Source: Isoetes engelmannii
Lineage: Eukaryota > Streptophyta > Lycopodiopsida > Isoetales > Isoetaceae
Direction: 5' to 3'
Assembly: GCA_011763485.2 (NCBI GenBank)
Contig: JAANSK020055576.1
Span: 1 to 27,960 of the forward strand
DNA: 27,960 bases
Numbering within the stretch: the first letter of the stretch is position 1; every line of letters starts with the position of its first letter. Positions 9,901-23,600 of this stretch are shown piece by piece. Under the pieces are notes generated by a model that did no database searches, was not told the DNA's origin, and worked only from the letters and a program-made list of their open reading frames with translations. Both the position numbers and the translations under genes were made by a program.

Positions 9901-11628
9901 ATTCATAATTATACAGAATCAAACACACACCTGTGGGTGAGCCCGTATCCGTTCTCTGAAAATCATTAACCATACAGGTCTTGCACCAGTGAGAAAGACA
10001 CCTTGTGTACCTCCAACATTTTTAAAAGGAATAATCCTTGGGGGCACCGCACTACCATCCGTTTCTTCTTCAAGAAATAGATCAAGCTCCAGCCTGACAA
10101 AATGCAGATTTCTTAATGTTGAATTGCTGTCATTGTCAATCACCATCCCGCTAACAGAATCATCTTGCATGCTCGAACTGCTTTCGGGATGCTCAAAACA
10201 AAAGGCCCGATATGCAATTACAGTGCCATCATTTAGTACGGCAAAAAGATAAGGCCGGCAAAATTTTTCACCCCATTTTTCCATGCATAATTCAATGGCT
10301 TTCATATGGGTGTTAGATTCATTAACTCCATTAGAAGTATCAGCGTCAATAGAACTTGAAGATGCTACTTTCCCTTCAGTTCCTTTGTTAGATAAAATAT
10401 GTTTTCCATCCGTAAAATTTTCAACCTTGTACACACAAGATATACTTGGAAGCTCATAAATTTCCAGAATGCCACTTTCCCTGCAGACAATACAGTAAAT
10501 GTCTCCTTGCTCAAAACCAAATGTTAATCCTCTTTCCAATGGGTCAGGTACCCCCAATGTGTGCCATGGATCGCCACTAGTGGAGCGCAACCATGGTTTG
10601 GGACCTTTATCATGATAAAGAGTAGATGCAGTTACTGGATCAGACGCATCACTAAGTGCTGAAGGGGATGATACTGAGATTGTGTATGTTTCAGAATCTG
10701 CAAGCACACAGTGGCATTAATAGCCTAATTTAACTTCATATGATGCGAGCATAGGCAAAAAGGCAGATTCAAGAACATGCACGTGACTTGCAGACAAATA
10801 TAGACATCTCCAAGGTAGGATGAATGATCATAAATATTGTGGCCACCATGGTCGCAAACTTACCACCAGTTATTAGCTGAACACTCCCATCTTTCATTTG
10901 TAATGTGATGTATGGATCTGCAATTGAAGCAGCAACTACAATGTTTTCTGGTTTGTCGCCAGAATTTGCCTCTGTGCCATGGGAGCCTATCTGCAAATCT
11001 TGAGTTTGCAAGGCTCCATCAAGCAGTCGTACACCACGAGCGTACACTTGTGCAATTCGACGCCTGCAATACAATGATAAATAACACAAGACTTATACCT
11101 AACCAGAATGAACATAGATTGCCAAAATCCTGGTACCTGCTAAAAAGATTTCCTGCACAAACTGTCGACCCCTGTGTATAGTATTCAACAGATTCTGTCA
11201 CTTCTCCTAATGTTTCACCAGTTTCCAGAACCTGCAGTTTCAATGCAAATTTATATCAATGAAGCTGAAAACTAGACATGCCATCTATTTTTATAGATTC
11301 GGTCACTTTTCAAATTAGGCATGTGCAAAGAGAAGCTTACCATTGTCCTTGTTTCTAAGCTGATAATAAGATATGCATGGTATTCTTCATCTTCTAACTT
11401 CCTTGTTGCTGTAGATTCCACATTATTAGCACGACCAAGCTTGTAGTAGACTGTCCATACGCCTATACACCCTGGAAGCTCAACCTGCAATAATTGCATT
11501 CTAAAGTTCACGTAACTTAAAATCATGAAGGAGAGTTAATAAACCCACACCTCCGTTATGAGCTCTGGCCGTATGGAGCGACTAAGCACTGAGATGCTGC
11601 CATTTTTACCATGACCAGAACATGCAAC
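6969..11628 (-). CDS. CPSF160: CPSF160 C-terminal part, exons 13-25 (residues ~577-1477)
   Basis: Compact exons with short introns. Exon 13 begins VACSGHGKNGSISVLSRS; exon 14 VELPGCIGVWTVYYK; exon 15 VTESVEYYTQG; exon 16 ADPYITLQMKDGSVQLITG; exon 17 (767 nt, the largest) STLYHDKGPKPWLR, RPYLFAVLNDGTVIAYRAF and GVFLTGARPVWLMIFRER. From exon 21 on it enters the conserved CPSF_A region (about residue 1080 onward): EYEVRVLRP, ENALTVRIV, IGTAFAQGEDVAIRGRI, KELKGAISAIASLQGHLL, LFGDIHKSVYFLCWKE, FATEFMIDGS-like CYATEFMIDGS, AEFHVGAHITKFLRLQM and RFALYFGTLDGGIGYVAP. The end is LRDLSVSTNFF, close to the Arabidopsis LVDLSVGTSFL. Exon 19 ends AAAAG/GCAAGT, a GC donor. Confidence 0.93.
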
Positions 11629-14600
11629 CTGCACCATCATGCAAACAGCCCAATAAAGCATACAACGAACAACCAATAGAAGTGTGCAGTTCCAGTCATG
11701 TTGCAAAATAATGACCCCCAATCTATATGGCATCAGCACATGGAACTATCCTAAAAATACATGTTACAACAAGTTCCAACTGTTACCCAATATAACGTAC
11801 CCCAATAGATGAATATATTTCATTATTATACTCTAGCAAAGATGAAACAAGCATCAGCGACACAGCAACCACATACAGATATTAGCTGAAGACCAAAATA
11901 TTTATGATCAACCACTGCCAATCCACCCTAGAAAGGTTACAATCTTAATCTTGACAGATAGCACACTTTCCCTTCTCTTAAGTTGTACATATAGATGCTA
12001 GAACTTGGAAACAAAACTCAAAAACATGTTGCAAATCATTCATACTAGGAAAACTGTTTCGCGTTCAGGCCGATCACACATGCCCAGGAACTTCGGATTT
12101 ATCAATAGAAACTTTAGGTTAATTGTGATGGACAATGACTTGGTGTACAAATGGAAAAGAGATAAAACAATCAAAACATTACCAGTTCATGCATGTTCTC
12201 TTTCAGAGAAGTGCTAGAGTCTGCTGAAACTTGCAAACCATATGAAAAATCTCTCAACGGACCAATATTGACAAATGAATCGCGTACTGAGAAAGAGAAA
12301 TTTTTTCCCTGGAATTTAAACATGAAAAAGCATTAGTTAATAGCTGAAATGTAATGGCCAATGAACGCCTTGTACTTTGAGCCATTGCTGCCTTAATGGC
12401 CCCTTTCTATGATTGTCATTATTGCTAACTCCAAGTTAGCTAATCTTTGCCAGAAGACTAGCGTTCATACCATGCAAGAGAAGAAACAATCACCTGATAC
12501 ACATATTCCCAAACAGCATGCAGGGCCGAACAGCAAGATAAGTAGTAAGACAACCCCCCATGGATGTTCATCTATTTACGAAAGGAGGGAGGGAGGGAGG
12601 ATCTAGGGACCGCTTGGGCCTATGAGACCAATTACCAGTTCATATGCAGCTAGGTAGCCCCCTACGGATGTGCATAGAAGTTACACTAACCGAAAACATT
12701 GAAAATTAGCTTAAGAATTTTTTGCCTTTTTCCTAGCTGCTGGCGCAAAGAATGAGGTTAGAGGGCACTTAAATGACCAATCATGATGTAGATTCCTGTA
12801 ACAAGCTTTCTTTTCAATTACTTGCTCGATTTACCTAGCACTTTCAACCAAGGAAGATGTTCAAGTTTTGATGTATCTATTTGGCCTCGTAGACCCTAAG
12901 AGTCTCCTGTAGACGCTAGTAAGCATCTTTCTTTCTCTTTGAGCAGTCCTTTAAAAGAGAAAACAATTCTGACATCATCTCATACTTTGAGCCAGTGAGG
13001 AAAAAGACCTAATTATGAAGTTCCAATTTTTCTTTTTATGCAATGTGTCTAGGAGGCTGCAATGCGCCCTTACTGTACATGATTGCTGTTATTATAAGTG
13101 GTCTCGTAGACCCAAGTGGTCTCTAGTAGACGTTAATATAATCTTTCTTTCTTTCTTTAAACAACCTGTTTATGTTTTTCTTCACTGCTGCTTTATCTTT
13201 CTAGAAACTTTCCTAGCTACTCCTCTAGGGAAGCAATTACACGGTCCAAGTAGAGGACATGAAACGTTGCTGTTATTCCCCCAAATGAGAAAGAAATGAT
13301 CAGACTTTGGGTAGGGTCATTTCCCTGTCAAGTCCTTCGACCCTTGTGCTCCTTCATTATATTTTTTCTGTAAACAGTCATTTGTTGAAGGAATAAGGGC
13401 TAAAGATGATGAGCTTCGGGGGGCAAGTGCTCCCAATGAAATCTGCCTCGTATTTCATAACTTACAAGGCATGTGGGAATAAAATGTTCATCAATGCCTT
13501 TTAAGTGACATCATCTCCAGATCTTTACGAGCATTCGACCTTATGTCTAGTTGCACAACCAGCCTCAATCTCAAATACCCTAGAGCCAATAATACAATAA
13601 ATCCTGGCACTAAAAAGAGGCTCATAAAAGACATGATTTGAAACACACATATATATCACAGGCATGGCTGTCCCCAAGGAAGCTCCCCACCAAGATGCAG
13701 TTCTCTAACGATTACTTTCCTGAGATCAATGAAGATGGTTTCATCCAGCACCGATCCACGTTGTAAAGAGAGGGAGGCACATCGAGGCATCTCATTGAGA
13801 TCTCTTTGCAAACCAGCATGCCCGTTTGAAGACGAGAAAGTTATCATGCTCCTAGACGGCTCAAGCACACAATCTACATAATTGGTCCGATAGACCAAAT
13901 TGACTTTCTTTTTTTCCAGGCATTAAAAATAGTCTAGAAGTGAAGAAAGTGATATGAACACAAAATGCATACCTTTGCCACATCGGTACTTGTATAGGAA
14001 GAATTATAAAGTGAAACTTCTTCTGCAGAAAAACCATCTTGAGAGACATCTGATGAAGCCCGCTTCAACTTTTTGCCTGGTGGCAATATGACATCTTCTT
14101 CAATGTCATCATGCTATAGCAATGCATAAACAATCTTTAGAACTGTACTAATGCATAAGGTATTCCATTGCACAAAATCTTAGCCTTATTTTGTTTCAAA
14201 ACTCTTGTAAGTCATTTACAACTACCATGGAGAAAATTTGAATCATAATAAAAAACAATGCAGTTTCTTTTCACTGTCACAGCAGCCAAAACCAGAGGAA
14301 TAGTTGGCAGAATGCTCCAACCAATGGAATTAGATGCAAATGCGGCTAGCAAAAAGAAATGATTTTAAGGATGTAAAACAATAATCATAATTACGTCAAT
14401 GCAAAATAGATTATGGGTGTATGGAACTGTTTGAATGCCAAAATATAAAATTTCTGTGTCTCATTAAAGCCTCTGTTTGAAAATAAAGAAAAATGGATTC
14501 ATGCAAATTATTTACTTTATTGCCATTGAAACTCAATTGATGTCACATTTTACCTCATCTTTTGTCGTTTTTTGTAGTGTTTCTGAAGTATTTATAGTTG

Positions 14601-17600
14601 CAGCAGATGTAAATTGCACCAAAAGACTATCGCCCAGACGGCTACCAAGGAAAAAGAAGATGTCGCCTATTGTGCATATACACTTTAACCAGAATTGAAA
14701 GACATCAGAACCTCACAAGAACACAACTTTTATCTACCTTGCCCACAAACTAAGAGAGTAAGATAGTACCGAGGAGAGAACAGATGCTCTTGACATCGAA
14801 AGTTCAAGCCTCTGAACATTTCTGCCAAATGCAAAAGCAATAAACATCAAAAATGGATATTGGTCTAAATTTGTGTATACCTTCTGGCACTGAACAGATA
14901 CAAGACATTTGAGTTTTGTTATTCAACAAGCAGTGCTAAATTGAATGGTTCTCATCGTTTGTTACAACAATCATCTAAATTGGCATGGCCTATGTCAACA
15001 CGTGAGGCAAGGTGATTTCCCTTCAGAACAAAAATCTAAGTGAAGCCTTCACATGTTTAAACAGAAATTCCAACATTAAGTCATTTGGGATTCCAAATCA
15101 CACCTTCTCAATATCTTCCTTGCTAAAGAAACTACTCCATCTTAATTCTCAGTCTCCTTCTTAGCTAATTATTAGGGATGTCGGTTTGAGGGAATAACAT
15201 ATCCTGCAGCTCAGCTACATTAGCGCAAGTTTCCTACTTGTGAACTAGAGCAGTCATATATAGACCAGACATGGCTCTCCAAAGAACCTCCATCAAACTG
15301 CAGTTTCCAAAAACTACTTTTGCATATAACGATTGACGTGGAAGCACAAAGACCTATGTAAAGTTTGAAGTATTCTCTTATTAACTGGAGATTGAAACAC
15401 GCCACGCACTAGGAATTACGATGGAACAATGCCATTTGGCTGCTGTTCAATAAGAAAGGCACTTTGCTTTCACATGTCCAGTATGCTATGAAAGGTTACT
15501 GAGGTCTTTCGTGAGACTCCATTCCTACCAAAGTTGACCAGGCTTGCAGAACAGAAAAGTGTAGCACTTAATCTCCAACAAATTATCAATATAGGAAAAA
15601 CTTGCTCAAGCAACAGACTAACATTGGCTGCAAACATGAGCATGGTCATGCATAAATGTCATCTGCAAAATGGCAGTTCTTCATTGATGACAAACGGAAC
15701 AGGAAGAAGAAACCAGACCAATATCACATGGCCCTTGTGACAGCTTGAAGGTCTCTAAAAGAGCAAAAAGGGCAGCTCGGCAGAATCATAAGTAGTCACT
15801 TGAACACAATGAGACAATAGATTCTATGCCAAAATTTTTGACAATTAGGATCTTAGATTAGATGTTGGTTTGAAATACATGATTTAGGTGAAATTCTTAC
15901 TTGCCCCTAGGTGTATAGAACTACACGTCTCCATTGGTCTCCTAAACCAAGCGGTACCCCTGATTATGTCAATGAAATCTTTCTTTCAAATTCTATGTGT
16001 TGTTCATTTTGATGCTTATCATTATTAATACATAAAGCCGCATCATAAGGTGACCTCCAGATCGTACACAAAACAAGTGCATCCTATCTGACCATCCTAA
16101 CTTTAACCTAGAAAAGAACTTACCTCCCATCAAATATGAGAGTAAGTAAAAGCAAGGTTCCTGTTTTTGTAGAGATTATGGCAACATCAAATGATATCCA
16201 CGTGATGTGTGCTGCATCAAGCTCCGTATCAAACTTTGCCCTCGGCATTTCTGGACTGCATATGCAAGTTAATACATTTATTATGAATTGTCAAGCATTA
16301 GTTACAAATATCAAGCATCTCCCTCCAGTTGTTTATATAATGATAAACATGGATTTATCCTTGAGAAAAAAAAAAGCCTAATTGCAATTGCTCTAACCAG
16401 CAAATGGCACGGCTTGGTGGACAGAACAATTAACTTTTTCAATATAATGGAAAGAAGCAAAGATCAATTGATGCTTTTCAGGAGTAAGAGAGACCATGAA
16501 ACCTCAAAGCCCTCCAATAATTATATTCAAAGCAAACGTTTTATATTTAGATTCGCTATAAAATGCATTAATTCCGCTACTGTGCGAGGAAATGGAGAGA
16601 GACCACCTGAAGCCTCATTATGAGGCAAGCATGTTATTCCAGCAATGTTACTGTAGTACAAAGTGGTGCAGGCAAAAAGATCTATATAACTGCTCATTAC
16701 AAAATGGTCCCAATTATACAAGCATAAATGCTACAAGCCCACACCTGCCCTCTGGTGCCTTTGCGAATTCATTAAGCCCCAATGAGCATGAAGACGACTG
16801 CACGTATCAAACGAAAAACAATTAATATTTAAATCAATTCGGCGATTTGTATGACACACAAAATAAGCTCCAACTTTCAAGCGGAAACGCATAGCAAGCC
16901 AGCTCCAGTTAGAATGAAAACCAACCAAGCCATGTGCTACAATGTCAACTGAAAAAGTATCTTGCAGTCCAGAGAGGGTTGGTGTTCGTGAAGCTCAGAG
17001 AATTAGGGCGTGGTAGTGTCATTTTCAAGCGAAGCATTTAACATATCGGCTTCCAAATGCACATAGGAATTTGCTGATATCATAGTAGCCATGTCTCTGA
17101 TAGCCAGCAGCTCATTTTCATCTATTCTCAGTTGGATCAGCCCTACACAGCCGTGTCCATTGTCTTCTCATTTCTATGATCAGCTCTGTGCCCATTATAT
17201 AACGTTTGCTGAATTTGTGGCTTTTAAAACTGTGCCTTATATACATACGCTTCGCCACGCTGGGGACTCACGAGAGGGCCAGTTAAGACTCTCTTGGTTG
17301 GCTTCTGTTTCATCAAATCTCTAGGAATTTCAACCTCCTGGTTCTCCAGAGCAGCTAAGATGTTTGATTCCCTAGGTTTTCTACAGATAAAGACCTCCTT
17401 TGCAATATAGATTGGCTGCTCCCAGTCTGAGACTAATTGGGAGCTTATACAGCATGAGTTGTCTTCCAAAAAGAAATTCTACAAGAAGAACTTTCTAAAC
17501 TTTTCGGCGATGGCTCTATTGTCAGGCCGGGTTACCTTGAATTCACCTGCCTAACAACATGAAATTTTCAATGGGGCAATTCAGGATCCTTTTCATCAGC

Positions 17601-20600
17601 TGGAGATTGAAATGGGACATGCTAAACATCTCACCCGGGAGGATAGAAAATGCACTTTGTGTTACGTGAGTATGAGGAATATTTCATATTTACCTTCCCT
17701 GCCTATTACATCATTAGAGAAAAATATCATTGCCTTTCAGACAACCTTACAGCAACTCGTGAAATATGATGACCAAAAATGTGTGCATCTTTATTTGTTC
17801 ATGAGATTGCTCAAAAGTGAAAGAGCATCAGCCCAAGACGCCTAAGGCAAGTAGAGATCTCATTCTTCCTGAGTCACAGCAGAATGGAATAATGGACGGC
17901 TCCCCAAAGAAAAGAAAACTTCATGATATAAGTGAAGTGGCATTAGCAATCTCGAAGAAAGTGGCAGCAAAACAAAAGCACAAGCAGTCATTTCAGAAGA
18001 GAAGACTTGGCGGGAAACAAAAGAGTCGACGTGATAGAAAACAAATTAGGTCAATTGCTGATATCAGGACATTTTTTGGAGCAGTTGGATGGAGAATGGA
18101 TCATCTTCCCCACCGAGGGACTGCAGAAGCATTTATTGGCTTTGGATGCCTTCTGCAAAGAAAGAGAGCTGCAAGTAAACTTGGAAAAACACCAAAGTGA
18201 TGATTTTCAACACCTCCAGGCCTGTCATGCATCAAAATGATTTTCCTTCCAAAGGCAACCAGTGGATATTCTTTCAGCCTACACATACCTCGGAGTGGAG
18301 TTTTCAGGACCGAGGTTTAGTTTCAAAGCAGCAGCACAGAAAAGACTTGCTAAAGGCTACATTTCATGGGCTCTTATGAAGACACAATGCTTCCAGAGGC
18401 ACTTTTATGATGTCAATGTTAAACTCCCTTTGTTCAATACTTTGGTTAAACCAGCTGCTTTGTATGGTGCACAGGTTTGGGCCCCTGATCTTAGAGAAGA
18501 TGAATGAAATCAATTCGAGAAGTTCCAAATAATAATGATGTCAAGAATGATCACGAGCAAACCCTCAGTCCCACATGACATGACATGACATGACATGACA
18601 TGACATGACATGAAAAATGACATGACATGACATAGTGTTGGCAGATTTTGCAGTCCATCCTCTGAAACTTGAAGCTGTGCTTATGGTGGTGTCTTATTTC
18701 CATAGCCTCCAGTTTTTGGCTGATACAAAAGATGGAAGGCAAACGCTCCCACACTGGCATTCAGTTCATACAAAGCATTGGCGACTCCTAGCTGGTTTTC
18801 CTTCACATGCAAACTGTTCAACAAAATGGGCTTCTCAATATATCACTTCCCGCCATTTAAGCACAGCCGCTCAGCTCCCAACACTAGCACAGCCCCCAAT
18901 GATAGTTTGAGACGTCATGAGGTAAATATGAATACTCGTCATGATTTAAAACATATGTATGTGGCGGACAAGTAGACCTCTTCTATCCACCAAAAGACAA
19001 TTCTACAAGGACAATTACTTGAATATATCAGAGATGGTTCCCTTCAACGTCCTGGATACTTAGATACCCACTTGTCAATTAAACTTAGGAATGTAATGGG
19101 ACAGTTCTGTGTGAAATGTGCCATTTAAGGGCAGTAGAATCAGAAGAACATTTTATCTTCCTGTGCCCAGCATACTATGAAATAACGTTAGGTACCACTG
19201 TCTTTTCAGGGACCCAACCACTTTGAGGCAGCTCATGAACTTTCCAGACCCGAAATGCCTTGCTTTGTATATATACAAACACACCAAACTCAGAAAAACG
19301 TGCTCACACAAAAAAAAAGTTGATTGGGAATTAAAGCAAACAGTGCTGACTTCTTTTTCCTTACAAAAAGAACTCAGAAGGGTCTGCTGGGAGTACTCAG
19401 AAAATGGCCGAAAAGGTTAAGAAAGGACAGCCCACAAAAGAATTAAAGAGACCATAGGCACGTGTAAAGCATCATAGGGTTTTTTTCAGGCCCTGTAAGT
19501 GGGTGCATTAATGAAGATAGAGAAATATTGATAAGCTTTATTGCTAAGTTGTAGTCTTCCCTTTTGCTATATTTAACTAACACTTTCAACTAGGAGAATG
19601 CTCCTAGGTGTTGAAGAGTTGCTGTATGTATTTGGTCCCACAGGCACTATGGGTCTCCCCTAGACATTAATAAACTCTTTTTTTCTGCTCTCTGCTTTAT
19701 TTCTATATTTGAATTTTTTTAAAATGTTTTTATGATAGACTATTTAAATGCCTTGGAGGCCATCGCCCAAGAATTTTGTATGTTCCTGGCCTCGTAGACC
19801 CTACAGGTTCTCCTGTAAATGTTAATAAATCTTTCTTTCTCTCTTTCTTTCTTTCTTATTTGGTCTCGACATTGATGAGTTAGAAAACTTCATCAAGACG
19901 CTTGGTGGAGAAGGATGCCTGCTAGCTCAAGAGTGCATTCCAATCCTGCTCTATGCCAATAGAATGGTCTTAATCTCCACGTCCCCTATTGGCTTTGGAT
20001 GCCTTTTGCAAAGAAAGAGAGTAACTTACAGAAAACCAAGGTAATGATCTTCAACACCTCCAGGCCTGTCACGCATCAAAAGAAGTTTTCCTTGGGCAGC
20101 CAGTAGAAACTGTTTCCGCCTACACTTACCTCGGAGTGGAGTTTTTAGGTCCGAGGTTCAGTTTAAAAGCAGCAGCGCATAAAAGGCTTGCTAAAGGCTA
20201 CACTTCATGGGCTGTTAAGGAGAAATAACACTTCCAAAGACACTTTTATGATGTCAATGCTAAACTCCATTTGTTCAGTACCTTGGTTAAACCAGCGGCT
20301 TTGTATGGCGCACATATTTGGACCGCTGATCTCAGAGACGATGAATGGAATCAAGTCTAGAGGCTCCAAATATTAATGGTGTCAAAAATTAAAACACATG
20401 ACATAGTCTTGGCAGAATTTGCAGCCGATCCTCTGAAACTTGAAGCTGTGCTCCTAGATATTGCAGACTTGCTGTATTTATTTGGTCTCATAGACCTTGT
20501 GGGTCTCCTGTAGATGTTAATAAACTCTTTCTTTCTTTCTTTCTTTCTTTCTTTCATTCTGTTTACGGCTTCACCTTTGGTTTCTCTTTGAAGTTCTATG

Positions 20601-23600
20601 CAATAATGTACTAGATATAATCTAGTATCCACACTGAAAAGGGCATTCACAGTGAAAATGGAAATACCTGACTCTGGTAATGCAAGCTATTAGTGCACAC
20701 AATGAGAACACCACCAACGGGTGATGGTACGGGCAGCAGTTGATATGCATCATATGGAAGGCTCTGCAATAAATAAGAATCAACACAATCAGAAAAAGGT
20801 CAGGAATATGGATGCTGAGAAAGTAGAACAATATGGAAAGCTACAATTGTTCTCGAAACATTCATTTTTTCTAGGTCTTGTTTTGTTCTATGTGATTTTT
20901 TCTCTCAACCTAGGGACATAAGCTGGATTTACAAATATAGTGTCTCAAGTATGTAGCAGTCAGAAATTATGATGACAGCAGCTGTTGATTGATACTCTCC
21001 CTTTCCAGCTCTCTTCTTTGATATGTCAAGAACCAGAAGTCCAATGGATCGAGATGAAATTGGACCACGATCGAAATCTCCAGATTTTTATCGGACTAGT
21101 CCAAAACTAAACAGAGGGAAGGCAAAAGACTGCAGGTATCAGCGCGCAGAGCATTCTTCATAGGGATGAAACTCTAGCAGAATCTTTGCAATGAAGCAGT
21201 ATGTACCAAAATCTTTCTGGCCTTATATACTGGTTTTATAACTTCGAAGACATCCCATGATTCCTATGATTGGCCTTGTGATGGGCAAGTTAGTAAAGAC
21301 TGGTCATATGTGATTTGCTGAAAACAGTGCTCCTACAGCTAAATGTCAGGCATAATTTTCTACCATAGACCATTTCTTCACCTTTGGGAATGATTGAGGA
21401 CACGATTACAAGCAAGGATAAGACATGTAACATCCTGAAACGAAGAAGACAAAGGTTTCAGAGGTTAAAAGCATCTGGGCCTCCCAAAATAAATGTATTT
21501 GCGTTCTCTCTTTCTGAGAATGTCCCAAGATGCTTCAAATGATGTGTGTAGCACAATTGAAGCAAAGCATGGCTACCCGTTCAAAATTCAAATACTACAA
21601 CAGCATCCACAAAAGAGTCGCCCCCCACAGTACAATACTTTGCTTTCCCAATACTCATCTTGTTGATGGCCTTTTATATCAGCAAAATGGAAAAGGAATG
21701 CATATATGTTCATATTTGTTTTTCTATGTGTGTGCAAAAGAGATATTACTGTCAGCAGTTTAGACATGTCCTCTCTCAATTACTCTAGCAAGCTTGCAAA
21801 TACTAGCTTGTATGGTTATCACTTCATATTCTGCTGCAGCTGCTAGAGACAAATCTGATTCATCGTAATTTTTACATACTGGTTTTCTGATTTTTGTTTA
21901 AATGAAATTACAGGATATTAGGTATCATTTGCTGCCTTCAGCTCACAGTCTCCTAGTGCCAGCGTCTTCTGTGGACATTATCTTTCCCTTTCTTTCCTAT
22001 ATAAAGTAACGATTACTCATTTTCGCTTTTATGAGTCATTGCCAAATCCTTTATTTTAGCATATGTCAAGGATGTCAGATATACATACTGCTGCTGACCA
22101 TATCACTGTATGCTGCTTTTGATCTGTGTTTATACTAAGCGCTGTTACAGAGCATGTATGTTGTTTCATAGCCACACGACCTGCCCATGTAGGTTCCTGC
22201 TCATGCAGGACCACCACTGCTGGCTCCATGAATCCTGTACTATAGCCAAAGAGAGAGAAATGTTAGTTACAATACTTGAGAGTTGTCAAACGTATAGAAT
22301 AAGGAGTGATAGCAACTTGCCATGTAGAAATACGAAATCTTTTATATGCTTCATATCAAAACCCCGCAAGTCCACAGCATCAGAAGATTCAATACGTGCA
22401 TAAACATTGCTTTTAGACCCTTCATCTTCTCCCAGACCATAATCTGCCTACACTTTTACATAACAAGTTAATCATCAGCTTGACAACTGCTAAATCAGCT
22501 TCAATAGAAACTCCGAGCAGTTTTACAATATTTTCGAATGGCAAGCAATCACATTTTATCCAAGCACAAGACAAAAAGCATGGGGATAAACATAAAAGAG
22601 GACTGTTGCGTTTCAAAACCCAACATGTGTTTCAAGCATCAAAGTCCCGTAATTGAATGAAAATGGCAAAACTTTGAGTACCTGGGATGCTATCAACATA
22701 ACTAGTTGACAGCCATACACTAGAACAGCAGCACATCTTCCTTGTGAATCTGCACGTGCCAAAGGCCCTGTTGAGAACTTTTCCCGACCCCTTTTCAAAT
22801 GCTGATGCTCAGGTCCCTCGTAATAATGCAAAGAGCTGAGCCAACACGTTACATTCAGAAATCAATTTAATAATATACCACTAGGTATCTTATGGGAATA
22901 ACTATGCATCTTAATCATTAGCTTACAGAATTCTAAGACAATGCAATGACATAGTCATGAGTTTCACAGGCATGACTTGCTAGCTTTTGCCTAGAAGAAA
23001 CAAGGTGCACGGGCCTATTTGGTGCCCCAGGGGTTTCTAATAGACAATAATAAAAACTTTCTTTCTTCCATGTCATCAGAAACACAACTTCGTATCTCAT
23101 AATATACTGGACATGTGAAATAAAAGGCTCTTCAACTTCGGCCTAATTATCGACTTATAGGACCAAAACTGGGAAGACACTAAAACATGAGGGACTGCTG
23201 CTTTGTATTGATAGGTCCTGCAGAACTAAGAGGATATGAATGGCATCAAGTGCAAAAGTAGGTCTAACTGATATTGCCAGTCAAGGAAGTATAAAGCACC
23301 TGCTGAAAATTACGCCTATAGTGCAAATTGTGTATCCATTGCTAATAAACTTTCAATCCCTCATATTCATGCCAACCCATATCAATGCACAAAAAAACAG
23401 CACACATACTAAAAAAATAAGAATAAAACTACATGTGCTAAACTTAACTATGCTTTTATAGTACAAAAATATACCTCGTCCTCAGCCTATGTTTTGAGTC
23501 ATCAAACTCAAGAACCGAGAATTTCGCATCTCGAAAAGATAACACAATTGCATCTCTACGACGCCGAATTCCATCTCGACCGTGAGACAGGACTGCCATG

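Larger units (their letters stand above)
12309..13972 (-). other. CPSF160 intron 11 (1664 nt) with two LINE tails
   Basis: GTATGC donor and CCAG acceptor. On the plus strand it carries two 3' ends of the LINE family (12836-12942 and 13040-13160) and a short (GGGA)n run at about 12583-12600. The rest (12309-12582 and 13165-13972) shows no recognisable content. Confidence 0.7.
16798..20667 (-). other. CPSF160 intron 6 (3.9 kb), LINE graveyard
   Basis: The largest intron. Its donor is GTATTT after LHYQSQ and its acceptor GTGCAG before SSSCSLG. From about 17420 to 20557 nearly all of it consists of pieces of one LINE family on the plus strand. Bases 16798-17420 and 20558-20667 contain nothing I recognise. 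Intron content is antisense to the gene throughout. Confidence 0.8.

Noticed and set aside
14290-14365. Candidate CPSF160 exon resembling FLFASR on the minus strand
   Set aside because: It contains stops and poor similarity, and the true exon with FFFLGSRLGDSLLVQF is present at 14554-14682 with correct phase.
17224-17469. 81-codon minus-strand frame (MEDNSCCISSQLVSDWEQ...)
   Set aside because: It lies in CPSF160 intron 6 and overlaps, on the opposite strand, the LINE block reading WELIQHELSSKKKFYKKNFL; it looks like a shadow frame.
21370-21440. Candidate CPSF160 exon (DVTCLILACNRVL) with a good acceptor site
   Set aside because: The expected region, EPTWAGRVAMKQHTC to VIWSAA, is fully encoded by exon 5 at 22089-22234 and joins exon 6 in phase, so this piece is not needed.
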